Source of the DNA: Saprospiraceae bacterium
GTDB taxonomy: Bacteria; Bacteroidota; Bacteroidia; Chitinophagales; Saprospiraceae
Assembly (NCBI GenBank): GCA_016787375.1
Contig: JAEUUM010000219.1
Coordinates: 1 to 18,307 of the forward strand
DNA length: 18,307 bases
Direction of reading: 5' to 3'
Shown here: positions 6,537-15,106 of the stretch, piece after piece
Numbering within the stretch: position 1 is the first letter of the stretch
How the letters are laid out: every line of letters begins with the position of its first letter
The notes under the pieces: model-generated
The model's database searches: none
What the model saw: only the letters and a program-made list of their open reading frames with translations
What the model was told of the DNA's origin: nothing
Position numbers and translations under genes: made by a program

Positions 6537-7661
6537 ATGAGTGATAAAGACAAAACCGTTCAGCACTTTCTTGATTTAATCAAAAAATCAAGACGAGGTA
6601 AGTTCAAAATTTACATTGGTATGAGTGCCGGTGTGGGCAAAACTTATCGTATGTTGCAGGAAGCAAAAACCTTGCTTCGGAACGGCATTGATGTAAAAAT
6701 AGGTTTTATCGAAACGCACAACAGAAAGGAAACCCATGAGCTATTGGATGGTTTGCCTGTAATACCAAGAAGGAAACTTTTTTATAAAGGCAAGGAGTTG
6801 GAAGAAATGGACGTACAAGCTGTAATTAATTTGCGCCCAGAAGTTGTAATTGTCGATGAATTGGCTCATACAAACATTGAAGGTAGTAAAAATGAAAAGC
6901 GTTGGCAAGATGTAATAGAAATTTTAGAAGCGGGTATAAACGTTATTTCTGCCGTAAATATTCAGCACATTGAAAGCCTGAATGAAGAAGTAAAGCAGAT
7001 TACAGGGGTTGAAGTGAAAGAGCGGGTTCCAGACAGTGTTTTGGCTCAAGCAGATGAAGTGGTAAATATTGACTTAACTGCTGATGAGTTGATTTCCAGA
7101 TTAAAAGAAGGGAAAATTTATCAGGAAGAAAAAATTGAGACCGCTCTTAAAAATTTTTTTCAAAGCCACCATATCTTACAACTGCGAGAATTAGCTTTGA
7201 AAGAAGTAGCCTCACAAGTTGAGAGAAAGGTTGAGACTGAGGTAACAAAACCAAATATTATTAAGCACGAAAAATTTTTAGCATGCATCAGCACCAATGA
7301 CAAAACAGCAAAAACAGTAATTCGCAAAACAGCTCGTTTGGCTAATTATTATCATAGTAAATGGTATGTTTTGTATGTACAAACACCAAAAGAACGTGTA
7401 GACAAGATACCTTTAGATAAACAACGTCATTTGATAAACAATTTTAAATTAGCAATGGAGTTAGGTGCTGAAATAATAAAAATTGAAGGTACATCTGTTT
7501 CAAAAGCTATAATTGAACAAGCAGGAGAAAGAAAAATAACAACTATTTGTGTAGGTAAACCCCATTTGAATCTGCTAAAAATAATACTGGCTACAAATGT
7601 ATTCAATGAGCTTTTGAAAAACTTATCCACAAGTAATATTGACCTTGTAATTCTTTCATAA
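6537..7661 (+). CDS. kdpD: Short KdpD: N-terminal sensor (KdpD ATPase plus USP domains) without a kinase
   Basis: The 374 residues correspond to only the cytoplasmic N-terminal part of KdpD (E. coli 894). The KdpD domain has Walker A GMSAGVGKT (28-36), DELAHTN as Walker B and NIQHIESLN; a universal-stress-protein domain follows from about residue 248 (KFLACISTNDKTAKTVIRKT). It then ends. The four membrane helices, GAF domain and histidine kinase of canonical KdpD are absent. The stop TAA is followed directly by the ATG of a separate membrane kinase, so the two are almost certainly made together. In E. coli this region binds ATP and tunes kinase and phosphatase activity. Here it probably does so in trans, which is inferred. 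Confidence 0.93.
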   Translation: MSDKDKTVQHFLDLIKKSRRGKFKIYIGMSAGVGKTYRMLQEAKTLLRNGIDVKIGFIETHNRKETHELLDGLPVIPRRKLFYKGKELEEMDVQAVINLRPEVVIVDELAHTNIEGSKNEKRWQDVIEILEAGINVISAVNIQHIESLNEEVKQITGVEVKERVPDSVLAQADEVVNIDLTADELISRLKEGKIYQEEKIETALKNFFQSHHILQLRELALKEVASQVERKVETEVTKPNIIKHEKFLACISTNDKTAKTVIRKTARLANYYHSKWYVLYVQTPKERVDKIPLDKQRHLINNFKLAMELGAEIIKIEGTSVSKAIIEQAGERKITTICVGKPHLNLLKIILATNVFNELLKNLSTSNIDLVILS

Positions 7662-9389
7662 ATGAAAATTAAAACAAAACTCACTTTAGGTGTAGGTCTG
7701 TTATTTATATTAATTATCCTTCTAAGTTTGGTTGGTGCCAGGTATATTAATGCTTTAAAAAACGATACTGAAAACATTTTGGTTGCCAACTATAATACGC
7801 TTGAATACTGCAGAAACATGTTGTTGGCGTTAGAGGATAGCTCTGCAAATGCAGCCAAAAAATTTGAAATAAATCTTCAAAATCAAGAAAAAAACAATAC
7901 AGAAATAGGGGAAAAAGAAGTCACAACTGAATTGCGAAATCGATTTAATGATTATAAAATTGGGAAATCAGAGAATCATGTTCTCACTACAATCCGAACC
8001 CAGATTTTCCAACTGATGAACATGAATATGCAAGCAATTCAGCGCAAAAGTGAGGTTGCAAAAGCTACTGCAGACAAGGCGGTATTGTGGATTGCCATTA
8101 CCGGAACACTTTGTTTTCTGATCGCATTTACACTTTTAGTAAATCTACCATCCAACATTGCCAACCCTATTCAAGAATTGACAGAAAGTATTGAACAAAT
8201 TGCTTCAGAGAATTATGCAGAAAGGGTTCATTTTGAAAGCCATAGTGAGTTTGGTCAATTAGCGAAATCGTTTAATATAATGGCGGAAAAGCTGGAAGAA
8301 TACAATAATAGCAGCCTGGCTAAATTGATGATGGAGAAAAAGAGGATTGAAACGCTCATCAATAATATGCATGACCCTGTCATCGGTTTGGATGAAAACC
8401 TAAAGGTGATATTCGCCAATGAAGAAGCAATGAAGATTGTAGGCGTGCCTAAAGCTGAAATCGTTGGGCGGTACAGTCAAGATTTATCAGTTAAAAATGA
8501 CCTTGTTAGAACGCTTATTCAGGACTTGATGTCGCCAGGTAATGGGGTTGGAACCAAGACAAAACCAATAAAAATATATTCTGACAACAAAGAAGGATAT
8601 TTTGACAAAGAAACCATTCATATTTCAATAACTCCCACGGGAGAGCAAACTAAAAAGTTGATCGGGCATGTGATAATTTTAAGAAACATTACAGAATACA
8701 AAGAATTAGATTTTGCAAAAACCAATTTTATTGCAACTGTTTCACACGAATTTAAAACGCCAATTTCATCAATAAAAATGAGTCTGCAGTTGTTAGAAAA
8801 TGAAAAAGTTGGAAAACTAAATGATGAACAAAAGAATTTATTATACAGCATAAATGATGACGTAACAAGGTTGCTAAAGATAACCGGCGAATTGCTTGAT
8901 ATGACCCAGGTGGAAAGTGGAAATATTCATCTTACAATTCTACCAACGGACTCAAGGGACATTCTTGATTTTGCATTAAAGGCGACCAAAACACAAGCAG
9001 AACAGAAATATATAAAATTTTCAATAGATTGCCCGCAGAGCATATCCAAAGTGCAAGCAGACCAAGAAAAAACAACCTGGGTACTGACCAATTTGTTATC
9101 GAACGGCATTAGATATTCTTATGATAACGCCACTATTAACATTAAAATAAGTGAGGCTGACACTTTTGTAAATATCTCAGTTAAGGATACCGGACAGGGA
9201 ATAGCACCCCAACATAAAGATAAAATTTTTGACCGTTATTATCGTGTTCCCGGAACAAAGAAGGAAGGAACAGGTCTAGGTCTTGCCATCAGCAAGGAAT
9301 TTATCGAGGCCCAGGGTGGTCAAATAATGGTGGAAAGTGAATTTGGGGCAGGCAGTACATTCACATTGATGCTACAGAAAGCAACTTAA
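7662..9389 (+). CDS. Membrane sensor histidine kinase (HAMP-PAS-HisKA-HATPase) paired with the short KdpD
   Basis: The 575 residues show TM1 (about 7-27), a helical periplasmic domain (about 28-138), TM2 (about 141-163) and a HAMP linker (about 164-217). A PAS domain starts near 231 (NNMHDPVIGLDENLKVIFAN). The H-box is SHEFKTP with phospho-acceptor His362, the N-box is TNLLSNGIRYS (Asn481), and DTGQGI and GTGLGLAISKEF are the G boxes. The ATG follows the kdpD stop with no gap. It supplies the kinase missing from the short KdpD, but its membrane and PAS layout is unlike the KdpD C-terminal half, so it is a different kinase recruited to the job rather than a split fragment. The likely phosphate acceptor is the sigma-54 regulator ending at 49. 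No response regulator follows. Confidence 0.93.
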   Translation: MKIKTKLTLGVGLLFILIILLSLVGARYINALKNDTENILVANYNTLEYCRNMLLALEDSSANAAKKFEINLQNQEKNNTEIGEKEVTTELRNRFNDYKIGKSENHVLTTIRTQIFQLMNMNMQAIQRKSEVAKATADKAVLWIAITGTLCFLIAFTLLVNLPSNIANPIQELTESIEQIASENYAERVHFESHSEFGQLAKSFNIMAEKLEEYNNSSLAKLMMEKKRIETLINNMHDPVIGLDENLKVIFANEEAMKIVGVPKAEIVGRYSQDLSVKNDLVRTLIQDLMSPGNGVGTKTKPIKIYSDNKEGYFDKETIHISITPTGEQTKKLIGHVIILRNITEYKELDFAKTNFIATVSHEFKTPISSIKMSLQLLENEKVGKLNDEQKNLLYSINDDVTRLLKITGELLDMTQVESGNIHLTILPTDSRDILDFALKATKTQAEQKYIKFSIDCPQSISKVQADQEKTTWVLTNLLSNGIRYSYDNATINIKISEADTFVNISVKDTGQGIAPQHKDKIFDRYYRVPGTKKEGTGLGLAISKEFIEAQGGQIMVESEFGAGSTFTLMLQKAT

Positions 9390-9740
9390 TTAAAAGAACT
9401 CTCTTTACAGCATAGCAGAGCCGATAAATAATTTTTTCAAAATGAAATACTATCGTTGTTCCCGTAATGAAAATTCACATAATTCAAATTAGTATCTGAA
9501 AGTAGATGAGTAAGATTTTCAAACTCAACATGAGCTGATTTTTTAGAACAAGCTATAAAATTGTCAATTGAAAATTTGTTCCTCAACTACAAGTTACACC
9601 AATATATTAATCAAAAATGCATATTGCAAAGCATTTTTTTCATATTACCCTTCAAAAAATGGTGAACTTGTGTCTTATTAACAGATAATATTCACCAAAA
9701 CAACAATAAAATTAAGGCAATTGACTAAAATTAAGGAAAA
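9390..9740. other. 351-base stretch without a clear gene
   Basis: It lies between the kinase and the DinB-like gene. It holds a possible terminator (9613-9640) and an AT-rich leader. On the minus strand an open stretch of 49 codons between stops (9586-9440) lacks an ATG. It reads protein-like near its end (NLNYVNFHYGNNDSISF) and could be a gene remnant, but I cannot assign it. I see no convincing promoter for the downstream gene; an AAGGA lies at 9733-9737 just before its ATG. Confidence 0.5.
9613..9640 (+). terminator. Possible intrinsic terminator downstream of the kdp operon
   Basis: AAAAATGC (9613-9620) pairs with GCATTTTT (9631-9638) around a 10-base loop, and the right arm continues as T. 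The stem is short and AT-rich and sits about 220 bases after the kinase stop, so this is only a candidate end for the kdp transcript. Confidence 0.4.
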
Positions 9741-10214
9741 ATGAACACGACTCTTAAATTAGCAAATCGATTCAGAGAGGTTATTTTCAGCGGCACATGG
9801 ATTGCCAATACAAATTTTAAAAATGAATTATCAAACATAAATTGGGAACTGGCAACCAAAAAGGTCGATTCATTCAATACAATTGCTTTGCTAGCTCAAC
9901 ATATACATTATTATATCAATGGAATAAATAATGTCTTCAGAGGTGGTCAGCTTGAAATAAAGGACAAATACAGTTTTGATTTTTCAGATTTTCAATCTCA
10001 ATCAGAATGGGAATGTTTTTTAGAAAAATTTTGGAATGATGCAGAAGAATTTTCAACATTAGTCGAGCGATTGTCTGATTTACAATTGGAAGAAGTTTTT
10101 GTACAGGATAACTATGGCACCTACCAAAGAAATATAGATGCCATGATTGAGCATGCATATTACCACCTGGGTCAGATAGTAATGCTTAAAAAATTCTTTT
10201 TACATCACAGCTAA
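9741..10214 (+). CDS. DinB-fold protein (DinB / DUF1572-like)
   Basis: The 157-residue protein has the all-helical DinB/YfiT pattern. The first metal-ligand region, ALLAQHIHYYING, contains His54, and the C-terminal AMIEHAYYHLGQIVMLKK supplies His138 and His142 in the HxxxH arrangement typical of the family. Members are cytoplasmic four-helix bundles that bind a divalent metal; some are thiol S-transferases and most have no known substrate. An AAGGA four bases before the ATG is a plausible ribosome binding site. The gene converges on the M1 peptidase gene with a 38-base gap and has no functional partner in view. Family assignment is good, substrate unknown. Confidence 0.82.
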   Translation: MNTTLKLANRFREVIFSGTWIANTNFKNELSNINWELATKKVDSFNTIALLAQHIHYYINGINNVFRGGQLEIKDKYSFDFSDFQSQSEWECFLEKFWNDAEEFSTLVERLSDLQLEEVFVQDNYGTYQRNIDAMIEHAYYHLGQIVMLKKFFLHHS

Positions 10215-10252
10215 TTACCAAATATGAATCCATGTAATCGAATCTGACCATA

Positions 10253-13200
10253 TTACATTTTAATCGATTTAATAATTTCAGAAATTCTCAAAACAGGGAC
10301 TTGTACACTAAATGTAATCCGGCTTAAATAATTTGCTCCTACCGATTGTTTATACTGTTCATCTAGTGCTTTTGATTGAATGATTGGAAAATAAATGCCG
10401 GCAAAATCCATAAAATCCAGCATAAAACCACCAGCCCAAACAACATTGTCTTGCCAGGATTTATCACTATTTATCGGCCTTTGGTCATCAAAATATCCCA
10501 AATCAAAATATGGTTTAAGAGGCAACTTAAGTGGCATATCAGCTGGCAAACCTGCTTTTAGGTTTATGGATGTTAAAAAGGAATTTGTATAGCCAAATTG
10601 ACCATATTTATATCCAACCGGAAACTTAAATCCACCGTCACTTATGTCTACTTGCTTGCTAAAAAAACCCGAAGTTGTTGTTCTTCCTAAATATGGTCCT
10701 TCAAAAAGGTAATCATCGGAACCTGTCGATGCAAGTGACATGGAGCCTCTTGCAAAAAAGTCACTGTTAACAGCACCGGATTTTCGTTTTGTATTTTCCA
10801 GAAATCCACCTGCAAAAACCCTGATATCAATGGAACGTTTCGTGCTATAATATAATTTTGTTCTGTAGTCGAGCGAAAGTTTGATGTAGTTTTCTTTATC
10901 ATTGTAGCTCTGTTGCTCAATCCTTATTCTGGCATTTGTTGGTCTAAGGGCATGATGACTGGACAGATCATAATCCAATGTATGAATGTAGGAATTTTCA
11001 GATTTCTTACCGATGTATTCACCTAAGTCACTAAAATTGCCACGCTCCTTGATAATAATATTTGAAGTTAGGGTTAATTTATGGCTCCAAGATTTCCATC
11101 TACCAAATTCGGCTGTCATATACGGGGCAATTTTTGAATATCTTGCCCTGTAATTAAAGTCACCAAATGAATTATTTGAATTTACCACCTCATTGGTGTA
11201 GGTTTTTCCGAATATCCCGATGGCAACCCTTTCCGGGTTTTGGTAAGAATAAAAATTTTGTTCAACCCTTCCCTGACCAACAATTGATCCGCCTGCCGTA
11301 GCAATCATTGGAGCAAAATAATATCTAAAATTTCTTCCTGGAAGGATTGGATTTGAAACAAGTATTCCTAGCATAGTTTTATCGCAATTGTTCCAGCCAA
11401 TTGAAGGCATGATGTTGATGATGTTATTTTTTTTGCTTTCAGCAAGACCAAACAGTTTCAATTGAAGAGGTCTTGCGTTCTTAAACAAGCCTGATGTCTG
11501 GTAAAAATTATTCGATTCATTGATATCCATTATTGTATTGCTGGCATCTATCATAATTGATTTTGCATCTGAAAGATCGATATTAATGTTTTTTTCACCG
11601 GTAAAACCCTCATACCATATTGTGTTTTTTTGACCATTTGATTTTTCTAAGGTTATGCTAAATGGAGCATCATTTTTCCTTTCATTCTCCACTACAATTG
11701 AGTTTTTAGCAACACTTGATATCTCATAATCAATAGGCATATTTTTGTCAATGAGCTTTTCAAATAGCCAACTTAGGTCTTTACCTGTAGAGTTCTCAAG
11801 TACTGTTTGCAAATCTTTAGGATAAGGATGTTTAAACGACCACTGATGGTAATAGTCTTTCATTGCAATATCAAATACCTCCGTTCCAAGGTAAGATTCT
11901 AAAATCTTAAAAAACCGTGCGGTCTTTTTATATACATCAAGACCATAATTGATGTTTACAAAATCAGATGAGCTGAGACTGAGTGCTTGATCAAGGCAAC
12001 GTTTTTGCAAAACTTTGAAAGCTTTGGCTTCAATATCGTCGTTAATTGCAATTCCTTTTTTGGGTTTTAAATTATTTTCTGCTTTCGGATAATAAAGATT
12101 CATGTATTCTTCTTCGTAATAAGAATTAATACCTTCATCCATCCAGGCATGATCACGCTCGTTTGTAGCCAAAATGCCATAAAACCAATTATGCCCAACT
12201 TCGTGTTCAATCACATTGTCCAGGCTTTTAGAATCTGAGCCTCCACTGATGATGGTAATCATAGGGTACTCCATACCTCCCCCGGCAATCAATTCGCCAT
12301 CTACAGCTGAGGCATGAGGCCATGGGTATTCTCCAACTTTGCCTGACAAATATTCAATAGCTCGCTTAGTGAAAAATGCAGATTTACTCCATGTTTTGTT
12401 ATTTTTTAGCATAAAATAACCATAAGTAGGGACTTTTTTACCATTTTGAAGCGTGGCAGTATCTGTTGTAATCATAAAATCTTTGCTCGCAAACCATGCA
12501 AAATCATGTACCCGTTCAGCATTAAATGTAACGGTCTTCATATCATTGGAAGAAGCTAAACTCTTCCAGTTATTTGCTGCCTCAGGATTTGACAATAACT
12601 GTTTTGTGAGCTTGATTCTCTCAGCGATAAAATTGTCTTCATTTTTTGTGAGTCCCGTAGCTGCAACAATGTAATTTGAAGGGAGGGTAACTTTAACTTC
12701 AAAATTGCCAAACTCCGAATAAAATTCACCTTGATTCAGGTAAGAAATAGGGTGCCATCCCTTTGAGTCGTAAACAGCCGGTTTAGGAAACCACTGAGTC
12801 ATGTAATAATTTTGATCTTTGTGGCCCATTCTTGAAAATACTTTTGGTATTTTTAGGGTAAAAGGAGTTCGAATGATGGCCTTCTGGCCCCTACCCAAAG
12901 GCTTAGGCAAGGTAAGCACCACTATATCAGCATTGCCCTCAAAATCTGGAAATGCAACACTCGAACCATCAACACTAAAGTTCAACCCTGAAAAGTATCC
13001 TCGTTCCGAAGCTTGTGAAAAATGAAATTCTCTCGAATTGCTTAAAACTTGCTCCCTGGCAAAGGCTGTTTTATCATTTTTATATGCATTTCCCCACAAA
13101 TGAATATATATTTTATCAAGATTATCGAAACTATTATTGATGTATTCCATCTCTATTTGACCTTGCAGGAGGTGGTGAATATCATCTAAGGTCACTTCGA

Positions 13201-13297
13201 TTTTATAATTAACTTGCTGTTGAAAGTAACCTGATTGGGCCAGAACCATTTTGTTAAAGGCAATACAAATAAAGAATAAAAATAGCTTCAACTTCAT
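10253..13297 (-). CDS. Secreted M1 metallopeptidase fused to a probable outer-membrane beta-barrel
   Basis: The 1014 residues start at ATG 13297, chosen over an in-frame TTG at 13318 because it gives a standard signal peptide (MKLKLFLFFICIAFNKMVLA, cleaved before Gln21). The first ~560 residues are an M1 aminopeptidase: N-terminal beta domain, substrate motif GGGMEYP (GxMEN equivalent), zinc site HEVGH (365-369) with Glu388 after the standard 18-residue spacing, and WMDEG. From about 600 onward there is no peptidase-like sequence. Instead there are many aromatic, alternating strands (YLSRITFSVQVPVLRIS near the end) that suggest an integral outer-membrane barrel. The enzyme would then sit anchored at the cell surface or periplasmic face. 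It lies 111 bases downstream of the acyltransferase on the same strand and may be cotranscribed. The barrel is judged by eye only. Confidence 0.9.
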   Translation of the reverse strand: MKLKLFLFFICIAFNKMVLAQSGYFQQQVNYKIEVTLDDIHHLLQGQIEMEYINNSFDNLDKIYIHLWGNAYKNDKTAFAREQVLSNSREFHFSQASERGYFSGLNFSVDGSSVAFPDFEGNADIVVLTLPKPLGRGQKAIIRTPFTLKIPKVFSRMGHKDQNYYMTQWFPKPAVYDSKGWHPISYLNQGEFYSEFGNFEVKVTLPSNYIVAATGLTKNEDNFIAERIKLTKQLLSNPEAANNWKSLASSNDMKTVTFNAERVHDFAWFASKDFMITTDTATLQNGKKVPTYGYFMLKNNKTWSKSAFFTKRAIEYLSGKVGEYPWPHASAVDGELIAGGGMEYPMITIISGGSDSKSLDNVIEHEVGHNWFYGILATNERDHAWMDEGINSYYEEEYMNLYYPKAENNLKPKKGIAINDDIEAKAFKVLQKRCLDQALSLSSSDFVNINYGLDVYKKTARFFKILESYLGTEVFDIAMKDYYHQWSFKHPYPKDLQTVLENSTGKDLSWLFEKLIDKNMPIDYEISSVAKNSIVVENERKNDAPFSITLEKSNGQKNTIWYEGFTGEKNINIDLSDAKSIMIDASNTIMDINESNNFYQTSGLFKNARPLQLKLFGLAESKKNNIINIMPSIGWNNCDKTMLGILVSNPILPGRNFRYYFAPMIATAGGSIVGQGRVEQNFYSYQNPERVAIGIFGKTYTNEVVNSNNSFGDFNYRARYSKIAPYMTAEFGRWKSWSHKLTLTSNIIIKERGNFSDLGEYIGKKSENSYIHTLDYDLSSHHALRPTNARIRIEQQSYNDKENYIKLSLDYRTKLYYSTKRSIDIRVFAGGFLENTKRKSGAVNSDFFARGSMSLASTGSDDYLFEGPYLGRTTTSGFFSKQVDISDGGFKFPVGYKYGQFGYTNSFLTSINLKAGLPADMPLKLPLKPYFDLGYFDDQRPINSDKSWQDNVVWAGGFMLDFMDFAGIYFPIIQSKALDEQYKQSVGANYLSRITFSVQVPVLRISEIIKSIKM

Positions 13298-13408
13298 ATT
13301 TTGATTTTTGAAAGGCAAAATTGATAAAAAAGAATTATTCTAGGGAGTATTAATACCAAAAACACACTGATTATAACAATGTTAATATGTTATTCTAACT
13401 CTGCTGCA

Positions 13409-14290
13409 CTAATAAAAGCCTTCAATATTTTTCCATCTTTTATGTGACCACAACCAATATTGTGGAGCGCGCAAAATGGTTTCTTCAAGATAGTTAATGT
13501 ATTTTGACATTATAAAACCATATTCTTCAACTTGTGGGTGGTCCGTTATCTTTATGAGATGCACCTTGTATTTGCCTTGACTTATACGTTCCAAATCAGC
13601 ATAAAGAACAGGATAATCATAGGTTTTTGCATATTTTTCGGCACCGTACAAAAATGAAGTTGGTTTATTTAAAAAAACCGACGGATATCCTTTGTCTACC
13701 CCTCCGGGATATTGATCGGATAAAAATAAAGTTGCGGTTAACTTATTTTTGAAATTCAGAAATTCTGTTTTAATATTTTGAGCATGAATGATTTCCAGGC
13801 CAAACTTACTGCGTTTTTCATTTGTCAATCGATTCAATTCCTGATTCGTAAGCTTTTTGCCAACGCCAACTGCCTGGTGGTCAAATAGTAAGTTCATACT
13901 GTAAATTAGCCACTCCCAGTTGCAATAATGTGCCGACATTATAATTACACTTTTGTTTTCTTTGACGAATGGTTCAAGAATTTCCGAATTATCACAATAA
14001 ATCTTTGACAATAAACTTTTTTTAGTGATGGTCAGACACTTGATGGTCTCAACAAACATTTCAGATAAATACCAGTAAAATTCTTTTTCGACTAAATTGA
14101 TATCAAATGAGGGGGGGAGACTGCTTTTTAAATTTGCCTGAACAATTTTTCTGCGGTATCTCAATATAAAATAGAGAACAATAAATAATACTTTCGAAAT
14201 ACCATATAGCATAGGCATAGGAAGCAATGAAAAACCCTGCAAAATCCTGAAAAGCAGGTTGTTTGTCACCTTGATCAAAAAATTCATCAT
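13409..14290 (-). CDS. Lipid A-type acyltransferase (LpxL/HtrB family)
   Basis: The protein is 293 residues from ATG 14290, used instead of the upstream in-frame TTG at 14308; a second ATG at 14287 is equally possible. It has a hydrophobic N-terminal segment, the catalytic HX4E motif in SAHYCNWEW (His121, Glu126), a mid-protein LFLSDQYPGG segment and the closing YWLWSHKRWK, all typical of PF03279. The family transfers acyl chains to lipid A precursors at the inner membrane. Bacteroidota members are diverged and some act on other lipids, so the exact acceptor is uncertain. It is divergent from the 14482 gene, and the M1 peptidase gene follows on the same strand. Confidence 0.9.
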   Translation of the reverse strand: MMNFLIKVTNNLLFRILQGFSLLPMPMLYGISKVLFIVLYFILRYRRKIVQANLKSSLPPSFDINLVEKEFYWYLSEMFVETIKCLTITKKSLLSKIYCDNSEILEPFVKENKSVIIMSAHYCNWEWLIYSMNLLFDHQAVGVGKKLTNQELNRLTNEKRSKFGLEIIHAQNIKTEFLNFKNKLTATLFLSDQYPGGVDKGYPSVFLNKPTSFLYGAEKYAKTYDYPVLYADLERISQGKYKVHLIKITDHPQVEEYGFIMSKYINYLEETILRAPQYWLWSHKRWKNIEGFY

Positions 14291-14429
14291 AATCTTTAAA
14301 AACTTCAACTGTTAAAGGTAGAGGAATTAACATCAAAAGATAAACTTAAAAGATTTGTAATTTAATTAAGCGAATTGATTAGAATTTAATTATCTGTATT
14401 CATAGACAAGTAGATATTCCAATTTAACT

Positions 14430-14437
14430 TATTTTTG
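14430..14437 (+). promoter_or_regulatory. Possible -7 promoter element for the 14482 gene
   Basis: TATTTTTG fits the Bacteroidota -7 consensus TAnnTTTG and lies 44 bases before the ATG at 14482. No good TTG element is seen at the expected -33 distance, and the region is AT-rich, so support is limited. Confidence 0.35.
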
Positions 14438-14481
14438 CACACAACGGATTCTCCGTAAAATAAAGAATTTAAAAATATTTG

Positions 14482-15027
14482 ATGAAAGCCTTTTTTTACA
14501 TCTTAATTACTTTATTCCTAATTTATTGCCAACCTACCCCAGTTCTCTGTCAATCAGTTGAGGATTTCCCACAGTCGTGGCAAGGAAAATGGAAAGGTGA
14601 GATGCATATATTTTCTTCAGGTGTCTTGCAACAGAAGTTGCCTATGCAATTGCATATTTTACCTACTGATTCAGCAAACATTTTTACATACCGAATCATT
14701 TATGGGATAGACACGATAGCAGGTGACAGACCGTACCTTCTCAAAAGTATTGATAAAAATAAGGGTTGGTATGTTTGTGACGAACAAAATTCCATTAAAA
14801 TCGAATCTCATCTACTGGGCAATAATTTGACTTCTGCATATGAAGTTCAGGGAACTTTTATCTACGATATTCTTGAAAAACGAGGTGAAACCTTGATCTG
14901 GAGGTTGTTTTCCGGAAGCAATCAGGCTGTAAGCATCACGGGCGGAACTAAAAATGGAGAAGAAGATATTCCTCCCGTAAAGTCATACGCAATAAGGGTT
15001 TTACAAACTGCTGAGCTAAAACGTTGA
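14482..15027 (+). CDS. Secreted protein of unknown function
   Basis: The 181-residue product starts at ATG 14482 (an in-frame TTG at 14479 is less likely) with a clear signal peptide of about 25 residues ending VLCQ. Cys16 is preceded by Tyr, so the usual lipobox is not met and the protein is probably soluble rather than a lipoprotein. The mature part opens SWQGKWKGEMHI and continues with regularly spaced short beta-strands (LPMQLHILP, FTYRIIYG, TLIWRLFSG), suggesting a small beta-barrel such as a lipocalin-like fold; this is by eye. I do not recognise a family. The gene lies 79 bases upstream of parC on the same strand. A -7 element between them suggests parC is also transcribed on its own. 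Confidence 0.75.
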   Translation: MKAFFYILITLFLIYCQPTPVLCQSVEDFPQSWQGKWKGEMHIFSSGVLQQKLPMQLHILPTDSANIFTYRIIYGIDTIAGDRPYLLKSIDKNKGWYVCDEQNSIKIESHLLGNNLTSAYEVQGTFIYDILEKRGETLIWRLFSGSNQAVSITGGTKNGEEDIPPVKSYAIRVLQTAELKR

Positions 15028-15077
15028 AGCACCAAGTTATTAATACCAACAATTTCTGATAGCTTTATTTTTCTTTT

Positions 15078-15085
15078 TACCTTTG
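15078..15085 (+). promoter_or_regulatory. -7 promoter element for parC
   Basis: TACCTTTG matches the Bacteroidota -7 consensus TAnnTTTG exactly and lies 21 bases before the parC ATG, giving a short leader. A recognisable TTG at -33 is lacking; TTTCTG at 15053-15058 is the nearest. Confidence 0.5.
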
Positions 15086-15106
15086 CAGGGTTAACAACAA
15101 TTTTCA

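Noticed and set aside
10215..10252. Searched the convergent DinB/M1 gap for a bidirectional terminator.
   Set aside because: No stable stem with a T run was found in the 38 bases.
13347..13356. Perfect palindrome GTATTAATAC upstream of the M1 gene; TATTAATACCAA recurs at 15038-15049 upstream of parC.
   Set aside because: The two copies sit in opposite orientation relative to the genes they precede and are AT-rich 12-mers; a shared operator is not supported by two copies.
13380..13400. Possible terminator between the acyltransferase and M1 genes (ATAACA...TGTTAT dyad).
   Set aside because: Only 6 bp, all but one pair A-T, and no T run on the minus strand after it.
14313..14320. Minus-strand TACCTTTA upstream of the acyltransferase as a -7 element.
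   Set aside because: The last base of TAnnTTTG is wrong and no -33 TTG lies at a suitable distance.
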